Source: an uncultured Oscillospiraceae bacterium (lineage in GTDB: Bacteria > Bacillota_A > Clostridia > Oscillospirales > Oscillospiraceae). Taken from it: a stretch of 30,499 nucleotides of DNA. Every line of letters begins with the position of its first letter. The stretch's first letter is position 1. Position numbers and translations under genes: made by a program. Shown piece by piece: positions 1 to 8,019 of this stretch. The notes beneath the pieces are model-generated. The model saw only the letters and a list, made by a program, of their open reading frames with translations, did not search any database and was not told where the DNA came from. The stretch spans positions 1 to 30,499 of the forward strand of contig CAKTGD010000002.1 in NCBI GenBank assembly GCA_934561335.1, given 5' to 3'.

Positions 1-140
1 TTCATTCTACCAGAGCCTGCAAGCTATGTCTTCTTTTATGCGGTTTTCAATTTGCGCAACTTATTGTACATTATCTCCGTGCCGGTGAGATCGTTCCTAT
101 TCCACGGCGCATTCTGCTTTGCGCCTGTGCAGCCAACCGA
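1..140. other. Window edge, no supported gene
   Basis: This stretch lies beyond the operon terminator. Reading frames run through it on both strands, but none has a ribosome binding site, a recognisable motif or a plausible length. It could hold the end of a gene lying outside the window, but I cannot support that. Confidence 0.4.
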
Positions 141-191
141 AAAAAGCCACTGCTGGAAAGGCTTTGAAGCCTTTCCGGCAGTGGCCATTTT
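141..191. terminator. Intrinsic terminator after the BMP operon
   Basis: A long hairpin lies downstream of the minus-strand lipoprotein gene: GCCACTGC at 146-153 pairs with 178-185, and GGAAAGGCTT at 155-164 pairs with 167-176, with a G.U pair between and a two-base loop. On the minus strand it is followed by a run of about six T. The plus-strand side also carries a short T run, so it could work in both directions. Confidence 0.85.
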
Positions 192-243
192 TAACAAAAA
201 CCAAACTGATGCGTCCTGCAAAGCCGCAGGGAGCGGTGTGATA

Positions 244-1386
244 TCAGTCCAGCGTGCCGATCACGTTGTCCACAAGATACATGACGGAGAACATATCCTC
301 TTCCGTCAAGGTCTGGCCTTCGGCGACAACCTCATTGCCCTGATTGTCGTAGATGGGGCCGGTGAATACCACCACCTCGCCAGAGCGAACCTGCTGCTCC
401 AGCGCCTCAACATCGGCGATCACATCGGCATCGACAATATCCGCATTCACAGGCGCCAGCTGCGCGCAATCGGTATCCATGCCGCCGATAATCATATCAT
501 GGCTGTTATTGTTGCTGACATAGCGATCCACGATCTCGCTGAGGATGGGCACCCAGTTCCAGACGAAGGAGCTGAGGCACGCATCGGGCGCGTAGTCGTG
601 CATATCAATGTGGAAACCGGTGCAGTAAGCGCCCTTGGCTTCACATTCCTGAAGAGCGGCGGAGGTGGAGCCGTAATAGGCCATGGTGGTAATACCCTCG
701 CCGATCAGCGTATCAGCGCAGAGTTTATCCGTTTCGGGATCCCACCAGTTATTGACCCACATGACGCGCACCTTGGCATTTTCGTTGGCACGCTTGGCGC
801 CCAGTGCAAAAGCGTCAATGGAGCGAATGATGTGAGAGTTCTGCATGGGAGCGATAAAGCCCAGCTCATCACCCTCGGAAACTCGTGCGCAGAGATAGCC
901 CAGCAGGTAGAGCACGTCCTGGCTGTTAACGCTGTAGGTCGTGACCTTATCGGAGGTCGTGCCTTCGTAGCAGTAGAACTGAATGTCGGGATACTGCTGT
1001 GCAAAGACATCCATATCCTCGTTATAGCCGTTGGAGTGGCCAATGATGACGTTGCAGCCCTCATTGATCAGCTGCTGAATGATGTTCTGTACATCCGGTG
1101 TACCGTCATACACATTTTCCACAAGGATCACCTGATCGTCAGAGAGACCATAGTTCGCCTTGATCGTTTCCAAAGCGGTATTGAACGCCTGCGTATAGCC
1201 GCCGTCTGTCACGGTGGAATTGGAGAATGCGCCGATCTTCAGCGCGCTGAGCTCATGCGCCGTATCCGCGGTCCCGGATGCGTTGCTGTCCTCGGGGCCG
1301 GTTGTGTTGCCGCCCTTGCCGGCGCAGCCGGCAAGCAGGCTGCATACCATCAGAGCACTCATCAGAAATGCAAGAATTTTTTTCAT
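244..1386 (-). CDS. BMP-family ABC transporter substrate-binding lipoprotein
   Basis: A 380-residue extracytoplasmic binding protein of the BMP (basic membrane protein, PnrA/TmpC-like) family. Members capture nucleosides or related small molecules for an ABC importer. The N-terminus is a lipoprotein signal peptide: MKK, a hydrophobic core, then a LAGC lipobox about 20 residues in and a Gly/Asn/Thr-rich tether. The body has the periplasmic-binding-protein character of the family, including IIGHSNGYNEDM near the ligand cleft and the MWVNNWWDPETDK stretch. I chose the start at 1386 because an AAAGGA ribosome binding site sits 8 bases upstream; a start six codons earlier would lie on top of that site. 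It is last in a minus-strand operon, after two permeases and an ATPase, and ends at a strong terminator. The ligand cannot be read from the sequence. A nucleoside is the best guess from the family. Confidence 0.9.
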   Translation of the reverse strand: MKKILAFLMSALMVCSLLAGCAGKGGNTTGPEDSNASGTADTAHELSALKIGAFSNSTVTDGGYTQAFNTALETIKANYGLSDDQVILVENVYDGTPDVQNIIQQLINEGCNVIIGHSNGYNEDMDVFAQQYPDIQFYCYEGTTSDKVTTYSVNSQDVLYLLGYLCARVSEGDELGFIAPMQNSHIIRSIDAFALGAKRANENAKVRVMWVNNWWDPETDKLCADTLIGEGITTMAYYGSTSAALQECEAKGAYCTGFHIDMHDYAPDACLSSFVWNWVPILSEIVDRYVSNNNSHDMIIGGMDTDCAQLAPVNADIVDADVIADVEALEQQVRSGEVVVFTGPIYDNQGNEVVAEGQTLTEEDMFSVMYLVDNVIGTLD

Positions 1387-1436
1387 AATATAGGTCCTTT
1401 CCATTTTTTAACGGCAGCATTGCCGCATATAACACT

Positions 1437-2363
1437 TCAGCGGGCTTCCCGGTCATAGTACGAGCCCAGTGCTTTCGGAGCCTTGCTCAGTTTCCCGCCG
1501 AAGCTCAGGGCAGAGAAAACCAGCACGGCGATGGTGCACAGATAGGGCAGCATACTGATGAAGAAGGATGAGATGGGGATACCCGTCATTTGCAGCCGCA
1601 GCGCCAGCACATTCACCGTGCCGAAGAGCACAGAGCCAAGCGCGGCGTACAGCGGATTCCAAAAGGAGAAGATTACCAGCGCCGCGGCGATCCAGCCGCT
1701 GCCGGCGGTAATATTGTCGATCCAGGTGGGGGTAAAGGCCAGCGTCATATACGCGCCGCCCAAAGCGACGATTGCCGTTCCTCCCATAGCGTATATATAC
1801 CGCAGGAAATAAACGCGGATACCGGCGGCATCCAGAGCAGCGGGATTTTCACCCAATGCCCGCAGCCGCAGGCCGGGGCCGGTTTTGAACAGGAAAACGT
1901 ACAGCAGCGGGATCAGTAGATAAAGGGCATAGACCATGGGATCCTGCCGAAACAGGACTTTTCCGAAAAAGGGAAGGTCGCACAGTCCGGGAATGGCGAT
2001 TTTCTGAAAGCTTACCGGCAGCGTGGTGCCGCTGATGCTCTTGCCGATAAAGCCGCTCAGTCCGGTGCCCAGCGTTACCAGCGCCAAACCGCAGACCACC
2101 TGATTGGCTTGCAGCGTTACCGTCATAAAAGCGAACACCAGTCCCACCGCCATACCCGTCAGCAGCGCCGCCAGAATCCCCAGCGCCAGAGACTTGGTGT
2201 GGTATGCCGTGGTATAGGCCATTACGGCGCCCATCAGCATCACACCCTCCAGCCCCAGGTTCAGCGTACCGCTGCGCTCCGTCAGGATCTCGCCGGTGCT
2301 TGCGTACATCAAAGAGGCTGACGCCGCAATCGCAGATGCCAGAATTGAAGCCAACGTATTCAT
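1437..2363 (-). CDS. BMP-type ABC transporter permease (NupQ/YufQ-like)
   Basis: A 308-residue integral membrane protein of the branched-chain/sugar permease superfamily (BPD_transp_2), matching the shorter permease of nucleoside-type importers such as B. subtilis NupQ (YufQ). The N-terminal stretch MYASTGEILTERSGTLNLGL followed by EGVMLMGAV is the hallmark of this subfamily. The rest is a series of about eight to nine hydrophobic segments. Residues 190-215 carry the loop ALGENPAALDAAGI, typical of the cytoplasmic coupling region that contacts the ATPase. The gene starts 5 bases after the stop of the longer permease and is followed by the lipoprotein gene about 50 bases on, so all are probably co-transcribed. 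Family assignment is firm; substrate is inferred only. Confidence 0.9.
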   Translation of the reverse strand: MNTLASILASAIAASASLMYASTGEILTERSGTLNLGLEGVMLMGAVMAYTTAYHTKSLALGILAALLTGMAVGLVFAFMTVTLQANQVVCGLALVTLGTGLSGFIGKSISGTTLPVSFQKIAIPGLCDLPFFGKVLFRQDPMVYALYLLIPLLYVFLFKTGPGLRLRALGENPAALDAAGIRVYFLRYIYAMGGTAIVALGGAYMTLAFTPTWIDNITAGSGWIAAALVIFSFWNPLYAALGSVLFGTVNVLALRLQMTGIPISSFFISMLPYLCTIAVLVFSALSFGGKLSKAPKALGSYYDREAR

Positions 2364-2368
2364 ACCTG

Positions 2369-3460
2369 TCAGACCTCCTTTTCACCTGTCCGCTTTACAA
2401 GAACCAGACGGTTCCGGATAAAAATCTCTCCGCCCAGAACAAACAGCAGAACGGCGCCCTGAATCATGGTAACGATCTTGCTGGAAATCCCCATGATCTG
2501 AAGGCTGAAGCCGCCCTGTGTCAAGCCGCCGAACAGGATGGATACCAGCAGGATCACAAAGGGGTTGAACCCGGAGAGATACGCAATCACGATGGCCGTA
2601 TAGCCTGCGCCATTGGGCAGATCCGGCTCCAGCCGAAATACCACGCCGCCGATCTGCGTCACGCCGGCCAGACCCGCAAGCCCCCCGGAGAGCGCCATGG
2701 CAAGAAGAATGTTGCTGTTGACCTTCAGCCCCGCGTACCGGGCTGCCAGCGGATTGCTGCCAATCACCCTCATCTGGTAGCCACGGGTGGTGCAGCGGTA
2801 AAACAGAAATACCAGCACAGTCATTGCGATTGCCAGCAGCAGTCCCGTGTGCAGGCGACTGCTTCCGAAGGTAGGAAAATGAGCTGCCTCCGGGATGATG
2901 GGAGAATAGGGCATGTTGTTTCCGGTGCGGTCACGCCACGGTCCATAGCACCAGTAATTCACAAACAGCAGCGCAATGTAGTTGCACATCAGGGTAACAA
3001 TTGTTTCGCTGACGCCCAATGTGACACGCGGAAGCACCGCCAGAACGCCCCAGAGGGCGCCGGCGGCAAAGCCCGCCAGAATCATGCCCGGCAGCAGCAG
3101 GTGCTCCGGCAGCCACGGGCAGAACAGCGCCACGCCGGTGGCGGCAAACGCGCCCATGGCGTACTGTCCTTCAGCGCCGATGTTGTTCAGAGACATCCGG
3201 AAAGCAATGGACACGCCCAAGCCGCAGAAAATCAGGGGAATGGCCTGCAAAACACTTTCAAGAAAGCTAAAGGAGGAGCCAAAAGCGTTTTTCAGCAGGC
3301 GGCTGTATACCGCCAGCGGCGCAAATCCTTGCGCCGCCACAACGATGCCGCAGCAGAAAAAGGCAAGCAGAATGCAGATCACCGGGGTCAGCACCCGGAT
3401 ATACCACGCAGGTCTCTCCCGCTTTTCAAAGTGCAGCGACCAACGACAGTTATTCCTCAT
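2369..3460 (-). CDS. BMP-type ABC transporter permease (NupP/YufP-like)
   Basis: A 363-residue permease of the same superfamily as its downstream partner, corresponding to the longer subunit (NupP/YufP-like). It has a cytoplasmic N-terminal stretch rich in Arg and Lys, then about nine to ten membrane segments. The family loop RMSLNNIGAEGQYAMGA is at about residues 85-101, and the coupling-loop motif RVIGSNPLAARYAGL is near residue 232. The reading frame overlaps the end of the upstream ATPase gene by 11 bases, which points to translational coupling. Together the two permeases form the heterodimeric membrane channel. No defects are visible. Confidence 0.9.
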   Translation of the reverse strand: MRNNCRWSLHFEKRERPAWYIRVLTPVICILLAFFCCGIVVAAQGFAPLAVYSRLLKNAFGSSFSFLESVLQAIPLIFCGLGVSIAFRMSLNNIGAEGQYAMGAFAATGVALFCPWLPEHLLLPGMILAGFAAGALWGVLAVLPRVTLGVSETIVTLMCNYIALLFVNYWCYGPWRDRTGNNMPYSPIIPEAAHFPTFGSSRLHTGLLLAIAMTVLVFLFYRCTTRGYQMRVIGSNPLAARYAGLKVNSNILLAMALSGGLAGLAGVTQIGGVVFRLEPDLPNGAGYTAIVIAYLSGFNPFVILLVSILFGGLTQGGFSLQIMGISSKIVTMIQGAVLLFVLGGEIFIRNRLVLVKRTGEKEV

Positions 3461-4982
3461 GTTTCATGCCTCCCTCCCGGCCAACCATCAGGAGGCCGAT
3501 CGTTTCCACAGTAGCCTGCTCAATGGGGATCGGTTCAGAAAGCTGTCCGCTGTAGAGCACAGCGATTCGATCCGAAAGGGCAAACAGTTCGTCAATATCC
3601 TCAGAGATCAGAAGAATGGCCTTGCCTTTATGCCGCTCCTCCAACAGGATCTTGTGGATACTGTTGATTGCGCCCACATCCAGACCGTGAACAGGATAGG
3701 CGGCAATGATAACCTTGGGATCCTCCGCTACCTCGCGGCCGATCAACAGCTTTTGCAGATTGCCGCCGGACATCAGGCCGGCGGGGGTATGAATACCGGC
3801 GGTCTTGATCTCGTAGGTATCCACAGCCGCCTGTGTCTGCCGCTCGATGGCGGACTTGCGCAGAATTCCCCACCGGCTGGACTGCGGCTTGGCAAAATTT
3901 TTCAGAATATAGTTTTCCGCCAGATCCATCTTGCCGATCAATCCTACGCCCAGACGGTCCTCGGGAATATAGGCGATGCCGTCGGCAATGGCCTTGCGGG
4001 AATTTTGAGCGGTCACATCCCGCCCCTCCAGCATGAGCCGCCCCGCCGTGGGCTTCCGCAGGCCTGCCATCACCTCCGCCAGTTCACGCTGGCCGTTGCC
4101 GGAAACGCCGGCGATACCCACAATTTCACCGGCATGCAGCGACAGGTTTATGTTTCGCAGCGCAGGCAGGTGCCGGTCGTTGGAAGCGCAGACGCCGGAC
4201 AGCTGCATCATGACCTGCTCTCCTGCTCGCCGCTCAACGCTCCGTTTTACGGTTTCCAGCTGTCTGCCCACCATGAGAACGGTAAGCTCGTCCTGATTTG
4301 TCTGCGCAAGGGGCATAGTGGCGATGGATCTGCCGTCCCGCAGGACGGTGATGCGGTCAGCCACCTGCATGACCTCCCCCAGTTTATGGGTGATGATCAG
4401 TACAGATTTTCCTTCCCGGGCCATCTGGCGCAGTGCATCGAACAGTGCGTTCGCCTCCTGCGGCGTCAGTACGGCGGTCGGCTCGTCCAGAATCAGGATC
4501 TCCGCTCCGCTGACCAGAAGCTTCAGGATCTCTACCCGCTGCTGCTCGCCGATGGAGAGCTGCTGGATCGTCGCCGACGGGTCCACTGCAAGGTGAAAGC
4601 GCCGGGCATATCCCTCTACCTGCGCGTTCATACGCTTCTTGTTCAGGAAAAAGCCGCATTTGCCGGCATAAAGGCAAATATTCTCCGCCACGGTCATCGG
4701 CTCGACCAGTTTGAAATGCTGATGCACCATGCCGATCCCCAGCTCCACCGCTTTGCGGGGACTATCCAGCGAAACGGCGCGGCCCCGGCAGCGGATCGTA
4801 CCCTCATTGGGGAAATAGATGCCGGTCAGGATATTCATCAGTGTGCTCTTGCCCGCACCGTTTTCGCCCAGCAGGGCGTGTACCTCACTGGGATACAGCG
4901 TCAGATCCACATTTTCGTTTGCGATAACGCCCGGAAAGCGCTTGGTAATGCCGCGCATTTCCAGCAGGGGCTGCTTTTCCAT
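3450..4982 (-). CDS. BMP-type ABC transporter ATPase, duplicated domains (NupO/YufO-like)
   Basis: A 510-residue protein with two fused ABC ATPase domains, the usual arrangement for nucleoside and sugar importers of this class. The N-terminal domain is complete: Walker A GENGAGKST near residue 39, signature LSIGEQQR near 143, and Walker B LILDEPTAVLTPQE. The C-terminal domain has the altered Walker A GVSGNGQRE, signature SGGNLQK, and a Walker B of the form VIIAAYPVHGLDVGA without the usual catalytic Glu. That pattern is typical of the second domain in this family, so one site probably does most of the hydrolysis. It lies 12 bases after the MBL hydrolase gene and overlaps the permease gene downstream. 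An AGGAGG-type site precedes the ATG. Confidence 0.92.
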   Translation of the reverse strand: MEKQPLLEMRGITKRFPGVIANENVDLTLYPSEVHALLGENGAGKSTLMNILTGIYFPNEGTIRCRGRAVSLDSPRKAVELGIGMVHQHFKLVEPMTVAENICLYAGKCGFFLNKKRMNAQVEGYARRFHLAVDPSATIQQLSIGEQQRVEILKLLVSGAEILILDEPTAVLTPQEANALFDALRQMAREGKSVLIITHKLGEVMQVADRITVLRDGRSIATMPLAQTNQDELTVLMVGRQLETVKRSVERRAGEQVMMQLSGVCASNDRHLPALRNINLSLHAGEIVGIAGVSGNGQRELAEVMAGLRKPTAGRLMLEGRDVTAQNSRKAIADGIAYIPEDRLGVGLIGKMDLAENYILKNFAKPQSSRWGILRKSAIERQTQAAVDTYEIKTAGIHTPAGLMSGGNLQKLLIGREVAEDPKVIIAAYPVHGLDVGAINSIHKILLEERHKGKAILLISEDIDELFALSDRIAVLYSGQLSEPIPIEQATVETIGLLMVGREGGMKHEE

Positions 4983-4994
4983 AGAAGATCCTCC

Positions 4995-5753
4995 TTACAG
5001 CAAAAGAGACTGGTACAAGGCCTGGCGGGACATTGGTTCCGCATGGCCACCCACACAGATGTCAAACTCCAGTGTATCAAGCACACGAATCAGCTGCTCC
5101 ACCAAGTCCCGGTCATACGGAAGGGCTGCCAAGGTCGGTACCAGCTCCTCTTCGTGGGCAATGTCAAAATGCCACGGCTGACCGTAGAGATCCTTGCCGT
5201 TGGCATCGCCCAGAAAGAGGACGCGGTCTGACGGTACATAGCAGATAACGGAATCCGACGCATGAGGGCCTCCCACATGGAGAAGCTCACATACAACGCC
5301 GCCGCCCAAATCAATATGGAGCTGCCCTTCAAATACAATATCCGCCGTCTGCACATGGATCTGGCTGCGATCGGGATACTCCCGCCGGATCATCTCATCG
5401 CAAAACAGGATATCCTCTCCTGTTTTCAGGCGCTGCGCCATAGCTTCGTCATCCCAACTCCACGACTGCACAGTCTGAAGCATCCGGTTTGTTTCCCGGC
5501 CTGCGATGGTGGGAATATGCAGTGCGCTCATGCCAAACGTATGGTCCCAGTGCCAGTGGGAAACCGCCGCCAGATCCGGCTGGGGAAGCCCCGCCGCCGC
5601 CAGCTCCTGCCGCATCTGATGGACGTGGGCAGCAGAATTGCCCGCTTCAAACAGAAGTGTCCTGCGGCTTCCGCAGATCAGGCCGATGTTGGGTCGATCT
5701 GTGTAAAATTCGCAGAGGCGAAGATAAGTATGCTCCGCTATTTTCTGAAACAT
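4995..5753 (-). CDS. Metallo-beta-lactamase-fold hydrolase
   Basis: A 252-residue MBL-fold protein. The metal-binding motif SHWHWDHTFGM (HxHxDH) is at about residues 86-96. It is followed by the later family ligands: the His in VGGPHASDS, the Asp in FLGDANG, and the His in VGGHAEPM near the C-terminus. This is a complete dinuclear metal set, as in glyoxalase II-like and related hydrolases. I chose the internal ATG at 5753 because GGAGG sits 6 bases upstream; a longer frame beginning at 5804 has no such site. It is the first gene of the BMP transporter operon, so it may act on the imported compound or a product of it. The substrate is unknown. MBL-fold proteins cannot be assigned a reaction from these motifs alone. 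Confidence 0.85.
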   Translation of the reverse strand: MFQKIAEHTYLRLCEFYTDRPNIGLICGSRRTLLFEAGNSAAHVHQMRQELAAAGLPQPDLAAVSHWHWDHTFGMSALHIPTIAGRETNRMLQTVQSWSWDDEAMAQRLKTGEDILFCDEMIRREYPDRSQIHVQTADIVFEGQLHIDLGGGVVCELLHVGGPHASDSVICYVPSDRVLFLGDANGKDLYGQPWHFDIAHEEELVPTLAALPYDRDLVEQLIRVLDTLEFDICVGGHAEPMSRQALYQSLLL

Positions 5754-6364
5754 AGTGTGCCTCCGTATATTCCGAAATTTGCCGTTTAGAAATAGAATAC
5801 CCACCGATTATCCGAACTGCAACGAGCTTTCAGCAGAAATGGCACAGCGTCGAAACCGTACACGAAGCCGCACAGCCCCTTCATTGGCACTGCGTTCTTC
5901 AATTTCTGCTGGTATACTACGCAACAGTCCTTCCTTCGGCAGGCGGGCAGTTCGTTATGTTTTAAACAGCAACTTATTAAATTGACAATCTCTTTTGATT
6001 GCTATAGAAGAATAGCACGCCGCAGGCATAATTTCAAGACAACTTTTCGTATTTTTTACATTTCCACAAAATAGACAAAACCCCGTCCAAAAGCCATTGC
6101 GCGGGGCAACAATCATCCGAAAAATACGCAAACGCAGGACGGGCAGAAAGCCTCTCGCCCGCTGATGTGATAGCTCCGGCAAAACCGTTCAGCATTGACG
6201 GTCTCCTGATACGCCTCGCAGAAACAGGCATAGCAAGAACGCCTCTGATCAAGCGCGCTCGATGATATCGCCAAGTAACCGCAGAAGTATCCCCCTAGGG
6301 GGCTTGTGGGGGGCAACCCGGCTTGTTAAAATAACAACATGCATAAAAAGTAGGAGGAAGTCAC
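5754..6364. other. 610-bp intergenic region with inverted repeats and no clear gene
   Basis: This gap separates the divergent MBL/BMP and peptide-transporter operons. It is much longer than needed for two promoters. Short frames exist on the minus strand (for example 6113-6316 and 5955-6182), but they have no good ribosome binding sites and no known motifs. The visible structures are a 10-bp inverted repeat CAGCAGAAAT/ATTTCTGCTG (5831-5840 and 5902-5911), the palindrome CCCCCTAGGGGG (6291-6302), and TTGTT/AACAA flanking AAAAT near 6323-6337, just before the binding-protein gene. It may hold a degraded gene or a dispersed repeat. Confidence 0.5.
5794..5822 (-). promoter_or_regulatory. Candidate promoter of the MBL/BMP operon
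   Basis: Read on the minus strand, TTGCAG (5817-5822) and TATTCT (5794-5799) are spaced by 17 bases and lie about 40 bases upstream of the MBL start codon. Both boxes depart from consensus, so this is a tentative call. Confidence 0.35.
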
Positions 6365-7897
6365 ATGAAAAAGGCAATCGCACTGTTGTTGACCATTGTT
6401 ATGGTGCTGGGACTGGCAGCCTGCGGCAGCAGCAAGGACAAGGGTTCCACCCTGGTCTATGGCTCCGGCGACTACGACTCGATCAATCCCATCATGAACG
6501 AACACTGCGAGATCAAGCACCTGCTGTTTGACTCTCTGGTGAAGCTGGATGCAGACGATCAGCCCGTTCCCAGTCTGGCTGAAAGCTGGAGCTGCGATGA
6601 TGCATCCATGACCTACACCTTCAAGCTGCGCAGCGATGTGCAGTGGCATGATGGCGAGAAGTTCACCGCCAACGATGTAAAGTTCACCATCGAAGCCATT
6701 ATGAACCCGGACAACGACTCCGAGAACTATCCCAACTACATTGAAATCGCTGATATCAACGTCATCTCCGACACTGAGATTGCCTTTATCCTCTCCGAGC
6801 CCAACTCCGCATTTCTGGACTACATGACCATGTCCATCCTGCCCAAGCACAAGCTTGAGGGCGAAGATATGTGGGAATCCCCGTTCTTCAAGAGCCCCAT
6901 CGGCACTGGTCCCTACAAGCTGGAGAGCTGGGACGTGGGGCAGGCCATCACCATGGTGAAGAATGAAAATTACTTCGCAGGTGCAGCCAAGATCGATACC
7001 ATCATCTTCAAGATCGTCAACGATGACAATGCCAAGGCTCTGCAATTGAAAGAGGGTACTTTGGATCTGGCTCAGGTCACTCCCAAGGATGCGCAAAATT
7101 TTAAAGACTCCAAGAATCTCACCGTTTACGACATGAAGACTGCCGACTACCGGGGCATTCTGTACAACTTCTGGAACCCTTACTGGCAGGCAAATGCCGA
7201 CCTGATCCCCGCCATCAGCTACTGCATCGACCGTCAGGCAATTGTTGACGCCGTTTTGCTGGGCGAAGGCTTCGTGGCCTACAGTCCCATTCAGCTGAAC
7301 AAGTATAACTACGAAGGCGTTGAAAAGTATTCCTACGACATGGCCAAGGCCGAGGCCGCCTTCAAAGCAGCCGGCTGCGAAAAGGATGCCGATGGCTACT
7401 GGTGCCGCAACGGTGAGCGGATCTCCTTCACCATTGACGCCACCCCCGGCGATCAGGTCCGTATCGATATGGCTCAGATTGCCGCTCAGCAGCTTCAGCA
7501 GGCCGGTCTGGATGTTAAGGCCAAAGTTCCCGCCGACGGCATTGACTGGGGCGGGCAGGAGTGCTGCATCATCGGCTGGGGCTCCCCCTATGACGCCGAT
7601 GACCACACCTACAAGGTCTTTTCCTCCGATGCAGGCGCCAACTACTCCGGCTACTCCAACGAAGATGTGGATATGTGGCTGAAGAAGGCGCGCCAGACCA
7701 ATGACCCCGCCGAGCGTGCCGAGTGCTACAAGCAGTTCCAGATCGCTATGGCTCAGGCTCCCGCATTCACCTTCTTTGCCTATATTGATGCCATGTATGT
7801 GGCCAATAACAGCATCAAGGGCATCGATCCCAATACCGTTCTGGGGCACCACGGCGTGGGCATTTTCTGGAATGTTACCGAATGGACAATCGGATAA
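6365..7897 (+). CDS. Peptide-type ABC transporter substrate-binding lipoprotein
   Basis: A 510-residue extracellular solute-binding protein of family 5 (SBP_bac_5; DppA/OppA-like). It begins with a lipoprotein signal peptide: MKKAIALLL, a hydrophobic core, and a lipobox ending LAAC at about residue 20, followed by a Gly/Ser/Lys linker. Family features in order are: YDSINPIMNEH near residue 40; LAESWSCDDASMTYTFKLR near 75; WHDGEKFTANDVKFT near 97, the most conserved stretch of the family; SPIGTGPYKLESWD near 178; and the C-terminal FTFFAYIDAMYV. The ATG follows GGAGG by 7 bases. The four remaining transporter genes follow on the same strand after a hairpin. The ligand is probably a short peptide, but the family also binds sugars, opines and metal chelates. 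Confidence 0.92.
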   Translation: MKKAIALLLTIVMVLGLAACGSSKDKGSTLVYGSGDYDSINPIMNEHCEIKHLLFDSLVKLDADDQPVPSLAESWSCDDASMTYTFKLRSDVQWHDGEKFTANDVKFTIEAIMNPDNDSENYPNYIEIADINVISDTEIAFILSEPNSAFLDYMTMSILPKHKLEGEDMWESPFFKSPIGTGPYKLESWDVGQAITMVKNENYFAGAAKIDTIIFKIVNDDNAKALQLKEGTLDLAQVTPKDAQNFKDSKNLTVYDMKTADYRGILYNFWNPYWQANADLIPAISYCIDRQAIVDAVLLGEGFVAYSPIQLNKYNYEGVEKYSYDMAKAEAAFKAAGCEKDADGYWCRNGERISFTIDATPGDQVRIDMAQIAAQQLQQAGLDVKAKVPADGIDWGGQECCIIGWGSPYDADDHTYKVFSSDAGANYSGYSNEDVDMWLKKARQTNDPAERAECYKQFQIAMAQAPAFTFFAYIDAMYVANNSIKGIDPNTVLGHHGVGIFWNVTEWTIG

Positions 7898-7915
7898 TCG
7901 ATAAAACGCACCATA

Positions 7916-7950
7916 TAAGGGGCTGGTTTCCAGCCCCTTATTCCTCGTTT
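7916..7950 (+). terminator. Intercistronic hairpin behind the binding-protein gene
   Basis: TAAGGGGCTGG (7916-7926) and CCAGCCCCTTA (7930-7940) form an 11-bp stem with a TTT loop, followed by TTCCTCGTTT and further T residues. It sits 18 bases after the binding-protein stop and ahead of the ATPase genes. It probably ends or stabilises most transcripts, so that the binding protein is made in excess over the membrane complex. Confidence 0.75.
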
Positions 7951-8019
7951 TTCACAGGCAGACGCATGATGCTTTTGTAAAGGAAAATTTCCCAATACAA
8001 CCGAGATAGGACGATTCTG

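Noticed and set aside
52..1458. 468-codon plus-strand open frame over the BMP lipoprotein gene
   Set aside because: It is antisense to a gene with clear family motifs, runs through the terminator hairpin, and its translation shows no domain.
2982..5231. 749-codon plus-strand open frame over the transporter permease and ATPase genes
   Set aside because: It is the antisense shadow of two well-supported genes, with no ribosome binding site and no recognisable domain.
5754..6364. Purine-type riboswitch for the BMP importer
   Set aside because: No purine riboswitch core such as TTTCTACC with flanking conserved loops is visible on the minus strand.
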